From assembly GCF_900070325.1 (NCBI RefSeq), contig NZ_LN879430.1:2545353-2609352 (forward strand): a DNA stretch of 64,000 nucleotides, given 5' to 3'. Positions 16,254-25,748 of the stretch are shown here, piece by piece (position 1 is the first letter of the stretch; each line of letters begins with the position of its first letter). A model generated the notes under the pieces. That model was given only the letters and a program-made list of their open reading frames with translations, made no database searches and was not told where the DNA came from. The DNA comes from Herbinix luporum (GTDB lineage Bacteria > Bacillota > Clostridia > Lachnospirales > Lachnospiraceae). The translations under genes were made by a program, and so were the position numbers.

Positions 16254-19200
16254 TTATTCTTTATCTTGTATTTGACTATGAAGCTCCTGAAGAGAATGAA
16301 CTTTTGCTGCTTTATTAAACTTAATTTCCTTTATTCCTGCTATAGTTGCCTTAGCTGCAGCCATAGTGGTTACATAGCTTATTCTGGCCCTAATAGCTGC
16401 CTTTCTGATATAGCTGTCATCGTCGGCTCCTTTTTTATCAATGGGAGTATTGACAATAATATCTATCTGGCCATTGGCAATAGCATCTAATATATCCGGT
16501 CTGCCTTTGCCAAGCTTATGAATTTTTTCTGCAGGAATACCATGTTTAACAATCCTGTCATAGGTTCCCCCTGTTGCAAGGATGCTAAAACCACAGTCTA
16601 TAAAGCCCTGTGCCACTTCCGGTAATTCCTCCTTATCCCTGTCATTTACACTTATAAGTACAGTTCCCGATAAAGGAAGACTGTGATCACCGGCCTCCTG
16701 GGCCTTATAAAATGCTTCTCCGAATGACTGAGCCAGGCCCAGTACTTCTCCTGTGGAGCGCATTTCAGGACCTAAAACCGGGTCAACTTCCGGGAACATA
16801 TTAAAGGGAAATACCGCTTCCTTAACTCCGTAGTGGGTAAACTTCTTCTCTTTTAAGGCAGGGACCGGAGAAGGCCCTCCTAAAAATGAAGCTACCATAA
16901 TCTCTGTGGCCAGTCTAACCATTTGTATATCACAAACCTTAGATACTAAGGGAACCGTTCTTGAAGCCCTGGGATTTGCCTCTAATACATAGACTTTATC
17001 ATCCTCAATGGCGTATTGCATATTCATAAGTCCACAGACTTCCATTTCGTTTGCAATCTTAACAGTATATTCCTTTATAGTATCTAAATGCTCTTTCTTT
17101 ATGTTTAAGGATGGTATAACACAGGCCGAATCACCGGAATGTATTCCCGCCAGTTCTATATGCTCCATTACTGCCGGTACAAATGCCTGTTTTCCGTCGC
17201 TAATAGCATCAGCTTCACATTCTAGGGCATTGTGCAAGAAACGGTCAATTAAAATGGGCCTATCCGGTGTAACACCCACAGCAGCCTCCATATAAATCTT
17301 AAGGCTTTCATCATCATGGACTATCTCCATGCCACGGCCTCCCAAAACATATGAGGGCCTTACCATAACCGGATATCCTATTCTTTTTGCTATTTGTAAA
17401 GCCTCATCTAAATTGGTAGCCATACCGGACTCCGGCATAGGTATATTAAGCTTATCCATCATTTCACGGAATCTATCCCTATCTTCAGCTAAGTCAATAG
17501 TCTCCGGTGTGGTTCCTAAAATATTGACTCCGTTTTTCTTTAATTGTGCCGCCAAATTAAGAGGGGTTTGTCCTCCGAACTGAGCAATAACACCTATAGG
17601 TTTTTCTTTCTCGTAAATACTAAGTACATCCTCAACTGTAAGGGGTTCAAAGTATAATCTATCGGATGTATCATAGTCCGTTGACACAGTCTCGGGATTG
17701 CAGTTAACTATAATTGTTTCTATTCCCATATCCCTAAGTGCAAATGCCGCATGAACACAGCAGTAATCAAATTCTATACCTTGACCTATGCGGTTAGGAC
17801 CGCCCCCTAAAATCATCACCTTTTTATTGGAAGATGTAGCTTCTTTATCTTCATTTATGTGATAGGAGGAATAAAAGTATTTGGCATTGTCAGTACCGCT
17901 TACATGAATACTTCCCCAGCCCGCTGTAATATTAGCCTCTTTCCTTGCCTTTCTTATGGTATCTTCATCTATCATAAGAATCTGGCTTAGATATTTATCA
18001 GAAAAACCATTTTCCTTAGCCTGTCTTAATACTTCTTTTGGGGGAATCTGCCCTTGATATTTCTTTAAATTTTCCTCTTCTTCCACAAGTTCTTTCATCT
18101 GCCGGATAAAATATGGTTTAATTTTTGTTAATTCATAAAGCTCCTCTACACTTGCTCCCTTTTTTAGGGCTTCATACATAATAAATTGACGTTCACTGCT
18201 GGGAATATGAAGCATATCAAGAAGCTCTTCTTTATTTTTTTCCTCAAATTTATTTATATTTCCAAGACCGTACCTTCCAATCTCAAGACTGCGGATAGCT
18301 TTCAAAAAGGCCTCTTTATAGGTTTTTCCGATACTCATTACCTCTCCCACAGCCTTCATCTGAGTTCCCAGTCTATCTTTTGCCCCTTTAAACTTTTCAA
18401 AAGCCCAGCGGGCGTATTTAATAACCAAATGATCCCCATCCGGAACATATTTATCTAAGGTTCCATACTTACCACAAGGTATTTCATTAAGGGTAAGCCC
18501 TGCCGCTAACATGGCGGAAACTAGGGCTATGGGAAAACCTGTAGCCTTAGAAGCTAAAGCCGATGAACGGGAGGTTCTTGGGTTTATTTCAATTACGCAT
18601 ATTCTGCCGCTTACAGGATCATAGGCAAATTGCACATTGGTACCACCTATTACACCAATTGCATCTACAATTTTATAGGCCTGTCTTTGAAGTTCCATCT
18701 GAACTTCCTTAGGAATAGTCAACATAGGTGCACAGCAAATGGAATCTCCTGTATGGACACCGAGAGGATCTATATTTTCAATAAAGCATACCGTTATCAT
18801 ATTACCGGCAGCATCTCTTATTATCTCCAGCTCCAACTCATCCCAACCCAGTATAGACTCTTCAACTAAAACCTGGCCTACCATACTTGCCTGTAATCCC
18901 CTAGAGACTACGGTTTTTAGCTCATCCACATTATATACCAGGCCGCCCCCTGCGCCGCCCATGGTATAAGCCGGCCTAATTACAACCGGATAAGATAATT
19001 TCTCGGCTATGGCTAAGGCTTCTTCTACCGAATAGGCAACCTCACTTCTTGCCATCTCTATCCCCAGTGAGTCCATGGTTTTTTTAAATTCAACCCTGTC
19101 TTCACCCCTTTCAATAGCTTCAACCTGTACACCGATTACCTTAACATTATATTTTTTTAATACTCCTGCCTTATCAAGTTCTGAACATAAATTTAGGCCG

Positions 19201-19481
19201 GATTGCCCACCTAGATTAGGAAGAAGTGCATCTGGCCGCTCTTTTTCTATAATATAGGTCAGTCTTTCTACATTCAAAGGCTCTATATAGGTTACGTCTG
19301 CAGTTTGAGTATCTGTCATAATAGTTGCAGGGTTTGAATTAACTAAAATAACCTTATACCCTAATTTTTTTAGAGCTTTACATGCCTGGGTACCTGAATA
19401 ATCGAATTCACATGCTTGTCCGATAACAATAGGTCCCGATCCTATAATTAATACCTTGTGAATGTCTGTCCGCTTACTCAT
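16254..19481 (-). CDS. carB: carbamoyl-phosphate synthase large subunit
   Basis: Makes carbamoyl phosphate from bicarbonate, ammonia (from CarA-bound glutamine) and two ATP, for pyrimidine and arginine synthesis. At 1075 residues it is full length with two homologous ATP-grasp halves (ERGEDRVEFKKTMDSLGIEM and LAEDRDRFREMMDKLNIPMP) and a C-terminal MGS-like allosteric domain (GFSILATGGTYDRIV). AAGGAGGAT precedes the ATG and TATAAT lies about 30 bp upstream. The small subunit carA, usually adjacent, is not in this window, nor are other pyr or arg genes. Confidence 0.97.
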   Translation of the reverse strand: MSKRTDIHKVLIIGSGPIVIGQACEFDYSGTQACKALKKLGYKVILVNSNPATIMTDTQTADVTYIEPLNVERLTYIIEKERPDALLPNLGGQSGLNLCSELDKAGVLKKYNVKVIGVQVEAIERGEDRVEFKKTMDSLGIEMARSEVAYSVEEALAIAEKLSYPVVIRPAYTMGGAGGGLVYNVDELKTVVSRGLQASMVGQVLVEESILGWDELELEIIRDAAGNMITVCFIENIDPLGVHTGDSICCAPMLTIPKEVQMELQRQAYKIVDAIGVIGGTNVQFAYDPVSGRICVIEINPRTSRSSALASKATGFPIALVSAMLAAGLTLNEIPCGKYGTLDKYVPDGDHLVIKYARWAFEKFKGAKDRLGTQMKAVGEVMSIGKTYKEAFLKAIRSLEIGRYGLGNINKFEEKNKEELLDMLHIPSSERQFIMYEALKKGASVEELYELTKIKPYFIRQMKELVEEEENLKKYQGQIPPKEVLRQAKENGFSDKYLSQILMIDEDTIRKARKEANITAGWGSIHVSGTDNAKYFYSSYHINEDKEATSSNKKVMILGGGPNRIGQGIEFDYCCVHAAFALRDMGIETIIVNCNPETVSTDYDTSDRLYFEPLTVEDVLSIYEKEKPIGVIAQFGGQTPLNLAAQLKKNGVNILGTTPETIDLAEDRDRFREMMDKLNIPMPESGMATNLDEALQIAKRIGYPVMVRPSYVLGGRGMEIVHDDESLKIYMEAAVGVTPDRPILIDRFLHNALECEADAISDGKQAFVPAVMEHIELAGIHSGDSACVIPSLNIKKEHLDTIKEYTVKIANEMEVCGLMNMQYAIEDDKVYVLEANPRASRTVPLVSKVCDIQMVRLATEIMVASFLGGPSPVPALKEKKFTHYGVKEAVFPFNMFPEVDPVLGPEMRSTGEVLGLAQSFGEAFYKAQEAGDHSLPLSGTVLISVNDRDKEELPEVAQGFIDCGFSILATGGTYDRIVKHGIPAEKIHKLGKGRPDILDAIANGQIDIIVNTPIDKKGADDDSYIRKAAIRARISYVTTMAAAKATIAGIKEIKFNKAAKVHSLQELHSQIQDKE

Positions 19482-19651
19482 ATAATCCTCCTTAAAATAA
19501 TTAAATCATTATATCATTAGCATCCTTTAGATTTAATAAAAATGGGCAAAAAAAATTTGTCATTTTCTTTTTTTGCGCCTTCTCTATTTATTTCTATATA
19601 TATTAATTGAAACTTTGTAATTATGCAACAGTAATTTTAAAAATTTTACCT

Positions 19652-19699
19652 ATTATAGCAAATGCCATATTATTTTCATAATATGGCATTTGCTATAAT
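19652..19699 (-). terminator. perfect 21-bp stem-loop directly after rsmA
   Basis: ATTATAGCAAATGCCATATT(A) pairs perfectly with its complement around a six-base loop. It starts one base after the rsmA stop. No strong U-run follows on the minus strand, so it may be a terminator, an RNA 3'-end stabiliser or an RNase III site. Confidence 0.6.
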
Positions 19700-19700
19700 C

Positions 19701-20567
19701 TTAAGATTTCTCAGAAAGATAGTTGGCAATGTTTATAAACTGCTCTAAGCTTAAGGACTCACCCCTAATATCCTTTGCAAGCCCTGAAGCGGTCAAGGCT
19801 TCTAAGATTAAATCTTTACTAAAGGATAGACCTTCATAATTATATATTCCATTAACCAATGTTTTTCTTCTTTGATTAAATGAAGCACGGATTAATGAGA
19901 ACAATAGGCTTTCATCCTTAACATCATAAGGGGGTTTTTTGTGAGGAGTCAGACATATTACAGCAGAGCCCACTTTTGGACGGGGCATAAAACAATTTGG
20001 AGGTACATTAGCTGCAATATATGGCTTGGCATAGTATTGTACGACCAATGACAAGGCACCATAATCCTTTGAGCCCGGAATGGCCCGAATTCGGTCAGCC
20101 ACCTCTTTTTGAATCATAATAGTTATACCGGATAATGGAATATGTTTTTCAAACAGGTCCATAATAATCGGTGTTGTTATATAATAGGGAAGGTTGGCAA
20201 CTACCTTAATAGGCCTATTGTTATTTTCCTCCTTGATTAAAGAGACTAAATCCACTTTAAGAATATCTTCATTTAATACCCTGACATTGTCATAGGCTGC
20301 CAAAGTCTCTTCTAAAATAGGAATCAGCATCTTATCAATCTCTACCGCCACAACCTTACCGGCTCTTTCACATAGATATTGAGTAAGGGTACCGATTCCG
20401 GGACCTATCTCCAAGACAAAATCATCTTTGGTAATTTCAGCAGCATTCACAATCTTTTCTAGGACATGGGTGTCTATCAGAAAATTTTGTCCGAACTTTT
20501 TCTGAAATACAAACTTGTATTTATTTAAAATTTCAATTGTGTTTTTAGGATTTCCTAGTTTGTCCAT
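19701..20567 (-). CDS. rsmA: 16S rRNA (adenine1518-N6/adenine1519-N6)-dimethyltransferase
   Basis: KsgA: dimethylates two adjacent adenines in helix 45 of 16S rRNA late in 30S assembly. Length 288 is normal. Seen: N-terminal KFGQNFLID, SAM motif I EIGPGIGTLTQYL, and catalytic NLPYYITTPI. GAAAGGAAC precedes the ATG. It overlaps the 3' end of tatD by 23 bp, a common Firmicutes pairing, and ends in a long perfect hairpin. Confidence 0.97.
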   Translation of the reverse strand: MDKLGNPKNTIEILNKYKFVFQKKFGQNFLIDTHVLEKIVNAAEITKDDFVLEIGPGIGTLTQYLCERAGKVVAVEIDKMLIPILEETLAAYDNVRVLNEDILKVDLVSLIKEENNNRPIKVVANLPYYITTPIIMDLFEKHIPLSGITIMIQKEVADRIRAIPGSKDYGALSLVVQYYAKPYIAANVPPNCFMPRPKVGSAVICLTPHKKPPYDVKDESLLFSLIRASFNQRRKTLVNGIYNYEGLSFSKDLILEALTASGLAKDIRGESLSLEQFINIANYLSEKS

Positions 20568-21342
20568 TTATGTTCCTTTCATTAAAATAGAACTTTTTGG
20601 CGTTTTCATTTGTTATATGAATTACCGTATCATAATCTATATTTTTTATTCTTGCTATTTCCTTAGCAATATAGGGAAGGTTAAGGGAACTGTTTCTTTT
20701 CCCCCTATATGGAACCGGTGATAGATATGGGCAATCAGTTTCAAGTACTAACTGCTCTAAGGGGGCATATTCAACCACTTCTTTTAGTTTTCTTCCGTTA
20801 GTAAAAGTTACTACTCCCCCTATTCCCAAATAAAATCCCATATTTAGATACTGCCTAGCTTGTTCTACTCCGTATCCAAAGCAGTGAATAATAGCTCCTA
20901 ACTCTTCTGCTTTTGCTTCCTTCATCATATTAAAGGTGTCATTAGCGGCATCTCGACTATGAATTACCAGGGGCAAAGATAATTCTTTTGCCATCTCCAT
21001 CTGTCTTGCAAACCATTTTTTTTGCGTATCTCTATCTGGAGTGTCCCAGTAATAATCTAAGCCAATTTCACCTATTGCTACCACCTTTTTATGCATTGCT
21101 CTATCTTTTAGCCATGAAAATCTGTCTTCATCCATATGGGCAGTCTCTCCGGGATGGATTCCTACGGCTGCATATATATATTCATAATTTTTTGCAAGAT
21201 CAATGGACTTATCCACAGTCTCTATTGATGAACTGATATTTACTACATATTCAATATTGTTTTTTGGAAGACTGTCAAGAAGTTCCTTCCTATCTTCATC
21301 AAATGCTTCATCTTCATAATGAGCATGGGTTTCAAATATCAT
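20545..21342 (-). CDS. TatD-family metal-dependent DNase
   Basis: A 265-residue TIM-barrel hydrolase of the TatD/YcfH family. Metal ligands visible: ETHAHYED (H6, H8), Glu in GEIGLDYYWD, His in VIHSRDA and IHCFGYG, Asp in ETDCPYLSP. Members act as 3'-5' DNases or in D-Tyr-tRNA-linked quality control; the exact substrate here is inference. First gene of a two-gene unit with rsmA. Confidence 0.92.
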   Translation of the reverse strand: MIFETHAHYEDEAFDEDRKELLDSLPKNNIEYVVNISSSIETVDKSIDLAKNYEYIYAAVGIHPGETAHMDEDRFSWLKDRAMHKKVVAIGEIGLDYYWDTPDRDTQKKWFARQMEMAKELSLPLVIHSRDAANDTFNMMKEAKAEELGAIIHCFGYGVEQARQYLNMGFYLGIGGVVTFTNGRKLKEVVEYAPLEQLVLETDCPYLSPVPYRGKRNSSLNLPYIAKEIARIKNIDYDTVIHITNENAKKFYFNERNINGQTRKS

Positions 21343-21440
21343 TTGTACTACCTCATTTTAACAATTTTTCTTTTATTATGTATCTGGTCTATTATACAAT
21401 AGCTTTTTCTTCAAAACAATATATATCATAAGACTAAATA

Positions 21441-21490
21441 AAAAGGTAAAATAGGAGGTTGTCCCTGTTTTTTATCTTGGAACATCCTCC
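21441..21490 (-). terminator. terminator after the amr/small-ORF unit
   Basis: Minus strand GGAGGATGTTCC pairs with GGGACAACCTCC (one mismatch, one G-U), followed by TATTTTACCTTTTTATTT. Confidence 0.7.
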
Positions 21491-21523
21491 CACCCTATTA
21501 TATTAGGGTTTTTAATAAATATT

Positions 21524-21670
21524 TTATTTTAAATTATTTTGTGGACTAATTCCTTCTTTTCTTACATTATGCTCCTGATTTTGATTTTCAGGTTTTACCG
21601 AATTGGTAATGCTATTAAACTTTTCTTGTGATCTTTTTTGTCTTTGTTTTTCTCTTTTATCTTTATCCAC
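21524..21670 (-). CDS. small basic hydrophilic protein, 48 aa, function unknown
   Basis: GTG start with GAGGTG at good spacing, then 48 codons: VDKDKREKQRQKRSQEKFNS at the N-terminus, ending GISPQNNLK. Highly charged, no hydrophobic stretch. The gene lies 58 bp downstream of the radical SAM gene on the same strand and ahead of a terminator, so it is probably co-transcribed with it. The HNVRKEG part reminds me of short uncharacterised clostridial proteins, but no family can be assigned. It is short, so chance is not fully excluded. Confidence 0.6.
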   Translation of the reverse strand: MDKDKREKQRQKRSQEKFNSITNSVKPENQNQEHNVRKEGISPQNNLK

Positions 21671-21728
21671 TAATTTCACCTCATAATTAGTATGATAATT
21701 CGAAAGAAAAATATGTGCAAAAAATTAA

Positions 21729-22556
21729 TTAACAATTTCCCACATAAACATATTTTAAATTTTGTCTTGCAATTTCTGCCAGATGATAGACTGTTTCTAT
21801 GGGAGTTGCATCTTTGTCCCTCATCTTCCACCTTGGAAAAAACCGTGTAATATGAAGGGGAATATCAGGTCTAATATCTGATATCCACTTTGATAACTCT
21901 TTTATTTCTTCTACCCTATCATTTTCACCGGGAACAATAAGGGTGGTTATTTCAACATGACAGCTTTTAGCAGCAATTTTTATGGTGTTTTTAACAGTAT
22001 CTAAATTACCCTTTACCATCTTGTAAAAATCGTCAGAAAATGACTTTAAATCGATATTAAAAGCATCAATTAGGGGAATAAGTTCTCTTAAGGGTTCTTC
22101 GCATATATAACCTGCGGTTACTACCACATTCTTAAGTCCTCTTTTTTTTGCAAGCTCTCCACAGTCTTTTACGAATTCAAAACCTATTAAAGGCTCGTTA
22201 TAAGTATATGCAATACCTATATTGCCTCTTCCTATCAAATCACAGGCTTTTTCAACCAAGCTTTGGCAGCTTATCTGGCTATAACTAACCTCACTATTTT
22301 TTGACATGGAAATCTCATTGTTTTGGCAAAAAGGACAGCGCAGGTTACAGCCGTAACTTCCCACAGACAGGATTTTGCTGCCGGGATAATAATGGTACAG
22401 GGGCTTTTTTTCTATAGGATCAAGTGCCATGGCAGTTACCTTACCATAATTTTCACTGACTACTTTACCCCCTTTGCAGATTCTTCCTCTGCAAAAGCCC
22501 ACTTGCCCTTCCTCAAGCTTGCATCTGTGGGGACAAACTCTGCATTCTATCTTCAA
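21729..22556 (-). CDS. amrS: AmmeMemoRadiSam system radical SAM enzyme
   Basis: A 275-residue radical SAM protein: N-terminal Cys cluster CRVCPHRCKLEEGQVGFC, cluster-binding CNLRCPFCQN near residues 70-79, and a YTYNEPL segment in the position of the GGEP motif. This matches AmmeMemoRadiSam radical SAM enzymes (COG1180 relatives of pyruvate formate-lyase activase). Starts at TTG with GTGAGG upstream; its start overlaps the stop of the Memo/AMMECR1 fusion by 4 bp (TTGA), showing translational coupling. The biochemical role of this three-part system is unknown. Confidence 0.9.
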   Translation of the reverse strand: MKIECRVCPHRCKLEEGQVGFCRGRICKGGKVVSENYGKVTAMALDPIEKKPLYHYYPGSKILSVGSYGCNLRCPFCQNNEISMSKNSEVSYSQISCQSLVEKACDLIGRGNIGIAYTYNEPLIGFEFVKDCGELAKKRGLKNVVVTAGYICEEPLRELIPLIDAFNIDLKSFSDDFYKMVKGNLDTVKNTIKIAAKSCHVEITTLIVPGENDRVEEIKELSKWISDIRPDIPLHITRFFPRWKMRDKDATPIETVYHLAEIARQNLKYVYVGNC

Positions 22557-23938
22557 TAATGCCTCACCACCTCAAATCTTTCTATTTTTATATCCTCATT
22601 CTTATATATTCCGGCCTTTCTTTTGGCAATGGATATTTGTTCTTCAACAGTATTAACATTGTCTAAATTCGGTAATAATAAGCCTTTTTTTCTGCCGGAA
22701 CTTACTATGATACCGTATCGTTTTACATCTAGTTCATCTATGGATGATACAGGCTCAGGCTCTGAAAGTACATCTACGCTATAGACCAAATCTATCAACT
22801 CATCTTCACTGACAGGGGGAAAACGAGGATCCTCTAGTCCGGCACTTACTGCATTTCTAATTATCTCTTGGGCTAGGCTATTTGTAACCGGTTGTATTGT
22901 TCCGATACAGCCCCTAAGCTCTCCGTGCCTTTTTAAGGATACAAATACCCCTGCCCTATTCTTTATCATTTCCTCCGGAAGATTATCCGGTATTTCAGGA
23001 AATTTCCCGGTCCTAACATAAGTTTCTAAGGATAGTCTAGCTAATTTTACATAAAGATCTTCATTTTTTTGCTTTTCCTTTGCAGTTCTTATCTGTTCCT
23101 TCTCGAATATAATGTCAAAATGCCTTTCATCATCCTCACCTATAATCTTATAAGCACATATTGCATATCCGACCCCAAAAGTTCCTTCATAAGATAAGAA
23201 ATTTGCTTCTACTTTCAAGCCACTTAAAGCCCCGGCCATGATAATAAAGGAACGATGGCCGCATTCTGCCGCCGCCTCACAAAAGTCAGAAGAAAAGGTT
23301 AAGAATTTTAAAAAGTCTCCTTTTTTCATGGCCTGACAAATCTCTTCATCAAACTCTACTCCTTCTTTTGCAAAACCATAGGGTCCCTCTTCTTTAAGTT
23401 TATGGGATAAATCACCGCTTGCAACAAAAACTATTTTTCTATTAAGCTTATGGGCAGTCTCCTTTATACATCTACCCAGTCTATAATGATCTAAGACCGA
23501 AAGTCCGGAAAGCCCAATTCGCACCAACTTATAGTCCTTTAGATACTTATTGATAAAATATAAGGGAACCATAGTTCCGTGGTCTAAGCTAGGATCCTTC
23601 TCCCCTAATGTTCCTGCTTCTATCTGCCTTCTTTCTGCCAATGCTTCCAGTTCCTCTACAAATATCTCATCATATTCAGTAGAAAAAGATACCTGCTTAG
23701 CACCAAACCTTTCAAAATTTCCTTCTGCACCTTGACCAGGAGATATATGAAAATAATCGGAATATAAAATGGTATGAGGTGTTGTTATTACTATGGTATC
23801 AGGATTAAGATCTGCTATTTGTTTTGCTATCTGATGATAACTGTCAACTGTTTTTTGAATCTTTCTTTCTTCTCCTCCTCCAATATCAGGTATAATCAAA
23901 GGGGGATGGGGAACAATAAATGCACCTAATATAGACAT
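22553..23938 (-). CDS. AmmeMemoRadiSam system protein: MEMO1-like and AMMECR1 domains fused
   Basis: About 461 residues joining two of the three AmmeMemoRadiSam parts. Residues 1-260 form a MEMO1/LigB-type domain (IVPHPPLIIPDIGGGE, TTPHTILYSDYF, SLDHGTMVPLYF, VASGDLSHKL), with conserved metal-site His/Asp positions. Residues 275-461 form an AMMECR1 domain with the invariant LRGCIGT (KRHGELRGCIGTIQP). Start: GGAAGGTG lies seven bases before the ATG at 23938; the frame is open to 23959. Coupled to amrS by a 4-bp overlap. Function unknown; proposed roles for the family involve radical chemistry on an unknown substrate. Confidence 0.9.
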   Translation of the reverse strand: MSILGAFIVPHPPLIIPDIGGGEERKIQKTVDSYHQIAKQIADLNPDTIVITTPHTILYSDYFHISPGQGAEGNFERFGAKQVSFSTEYDEIFVEELEALAERRQIEAGTLGEKDPSLDHGTMVPLYFINKYLKDYKLVRIGLSGLSVLDHYRLGRCIKETAHKLNRKIVFVASGDLSHKLKEEGPYGFAKEGVEFDEEICQAMKKGDFLKFLTFSSDFCEAAAECGHRSFIIMAGALSGLKVEANFLSYEGTFGVGYAICAYKIIGEDDERHFDIIFEKEQIRTAKEKQKNEDLYVKLARLSLETYVRTGKFPEIPDNLPEEMIKNRAGVFVSLKRHGELRGCIGTIQPVTNSLAQEIIRNAVSAGLEDPRFPPVSEDELIDLVYSVDVLSEPEPVSSIDELDVKRYGIIVSSGRKKGLLLPNLDNVNTVEEQISIAKRKAGIYKNEDIKIERFEVVRHY

Positions 23939-24039
23939 AGCTTCACCTTCCCTTCTCATAAATACACTACTTGTCCTATTGTAATAGATTCTACCTCTTT
24001 TGCCCTAAATATGCAATAAAGCCATTTTTTATAATGACT

Positions 24040-24567
24040 TTAGAAAACCAAATTTGTTATAATTACACTGGCTATAGTTCCGACTAAAGTAGCTACAAGA
24101 GCACCTACTAGGGTATATCTAGTTTTTTTCACTCCGGCCGCCATAAAATAAACGGCCATAGTATAAAAAATAGTTTCTGTACTACTTAATATTATTGATA
24201 CCAAACGTCCTAGGTAGGAATCCGGTCCATATTCTTTATATATATCAAGTAGTAAGCTGGTAGCTGCAGAGGATGAGAACATTTTAACTAAAACAATAGG
24301 TACAAGCTCTGAAGGAAAATGAAGTCTTTCGGTAAAAGGTTTTAATAGATTCGATAGTATATCTAGGGCTCCTGAGGCTCTTAATATGCCTATGGCAACC
24401 ATAAGCCCTATAAGGGTAGGCAATATATCTATAACCACCTTAAAACCCTCTTTAGCGCCCTTTATGAACTCATCATATATAGGGGTTTTTGTAAGTAATC
24501 CCAGCCCTATAATATAAAAAATTATAAATGGCATTATATAATCAGAAAGATATATTATAAATTTCAT
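24040..24567 (-). CDS. spmB: spore maturation protein B
   Basis: A 175-residue integral membrane protein with nucleoside-recognition (Gate) domain features: RASGALDILSNLLKPFTERLHFPSELVPI and LSSTETIFYTMAVYF. In Bacillus and Clostridium, SpmA and SpmB are required for full dehydration of the spore core. AGAGGGG precedes the ATG. It follows spmA by 40 bp. Confidence 0.92.
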   Translation of the reverse strand: MKFIIYLSDYIMPFIIFYIIGLGLLTKTPIYDEFIKGAKEGFKVVIDILPTLIGLMVAIGILRASGALDILSNLLKPFTERLHFPSELVPIVLVKMFSSSAATSLLLDIYKEYGPDSYLGRLVSIILSSTETIFYTMAVYFMAAGVKKTRYTLVGALVATLVGTIASVIITNLVF

Positions 24568-24607
24568 ATTATCCCCTCTTTTTTAATGATAATCCTAAGC
24601 TTCAAAA

Positions 24608-25204
24608 TTAATGGTGTCCATTTATACCTTTGCTTATTTTTCTTGCCGTAACAGCAAAGATTACTCCCGCCAAAGTAGATATACTTGTAGCTGCAATTGC
24701 AGCCGTTAAAATTTCTGCAGGATTTACTGAGCCATACTGACTTCTATATGCTATAATGTTCACAGGAATTAGTTGGAGAGAAGAAATATTTACAATTAAA
24801 AAAGTGCACATATCATAGCTGGCTATTTCCTTGTTGTGGTTAAGTTTTTTTAACTCCTTCATAGCCATTAATCCCATGGGGGTAGCAGCCCAGCCTAGAC
24901 CTAAGATATTGGCAATCATATTTGAAGCTATATATTCATTTACCACATGCCCCTTTGGCAAATCTGGGAAAAGGAAAGCTATAATTGGTCTTAATGCCTT
25001 TGTCATTGATGCCACTAAACCACATTTTTTTGCCACCTGCATCATTCCTGTCCACATAGCCATTATTCCCAACATAGTTACACATAGGGAAACTGCTTCT
25101 TTAGATGAGTTGATTGCAGCATTGCTAACCTTTGGTATATTACCATTTAAAGCCCCTACAACAATACCAATAAGAATCATAAAACCCCATAGATAATTTA
25201 ACAA
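24608..25204 (-). CDS. spmA: spore maturation protein A
   Basis: A 198-residue membrane protein with the Gate domain (MLGIMAMWTGMMQVAKKCGL, NMIANILGLGWAATPMGLMAMKEL). Works with SpmB in spore-core dehydration and heat resistance. TTG start seven bases after AAGGAG. No sigma-E or sigma-G promoter that I would assert is visible upstream. Confidence 0.92.
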   Translation of the reverse strand: MLNYLWGFMILIGIVVGALNGNIPKVSNAAINSSKEAVSLCVTMLGIMAMWTGMMQVAKKCGLVASMTKALRPIIAFLFPDLPKGHVVNEYIASNMIANILGLGWAATPMGLMAMKELKKLNHNKEIASYDMCTFLIVNISSLQLIPVNIIAYRSQYGSVNPAEILTAAIAATSISTLAGVIFAVTARKISKGINGHH

Positions 25205-25345
25205 AATAAAACTCCTTTAAATCTTATTTATAAACTATATTCAAAAAAAAAAGAATAATGTCCTTAAGCTGCTTAATTATAGTTGATTTTGCCACCCTTT
25301 TACATATATTGTTTAAAATGTGCTACCTTTTGACAATTATTTTAG

Positions 25346-25374
25346 TTGACAATGAATTTACTCTATGGTATCTT
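25346..25374 (+). promoter_or_regulatory. promoter of the AbrB-family gene
   Basis: TTGACA, 17-bp spacer, TATCTT. A second TTGACA lies 16 bp upstream (25330). About 100 nt of untranslated leader follows. Confidence 0.65.
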
Positions 25375-25473
25375 ATATAAATGCTATATACAAAAAATGT
25401 AAGCTTTTTTAAAAAAAAATCGAATTAGTGTATAGCAATATCCCCAATATACTTGAGAAAAGGAGGCCAAAAA

Positions 25474-25731
25474 ATGAAAGGTACAGGCATTGTAAGAAGA
25501 CTCGATGAGCTGGGAAGAATCACACTTCCTATCGAGCTAAGAAGGACTTTAGGAGTAGGTGAAAGAGATCCCTTGGAAATCTATGTTGATGAGGGAAGAA
25601 TCATTCTCCAAAAGTATGAACCTGCTGATATCTTCACAGGTAGCAAAGATAATCTAATTGATTATCATGACAAAAAAGTTTCTAAAGAATCAATTATCGA
25701 GTTGGCAAAATTAGCTGGCATCATCGAATAG
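25474..25731 (+). CDS. AbrB/SpoVT-family transition-state regulator
   Basis: An 85-residue DNA-binding protein: N-terminal swapped-hairpin AbrB domain (KGTGIVRRLDELGRITLPIELRRTLG, then DPLEIYVDEGRIILQKY) and a short C-terminal part. AbrB proteins act as dimers/tetramers repressing post-exponential genes. AGGAGG lies seven bases before the ATG; the frame is open to a TTG at 25453 that has no ribosome site. Head-on to replication, between spmA and the TPR-MORN gene, with its own promoter and strong terminator. Confidence 0.9.
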   Translation: MKGTGIVRRLDELGRITLPIELRRTLGVGERDPLEIYVDEGRIILQKYEPADIFTGSKDNLIDYHDKKVSKESIIELAKLAGIIE

Positions 25732-25748
25732 CTTACATATTCACATTT

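Noticed and set aside
18186..19257. Several plus-strand open frames opposite carB
   Set aside because: Antisense shadows of a strongly conserved gene, without ribosome sites; the same applies to shadows opposite murA, mnmE, phoR and others.
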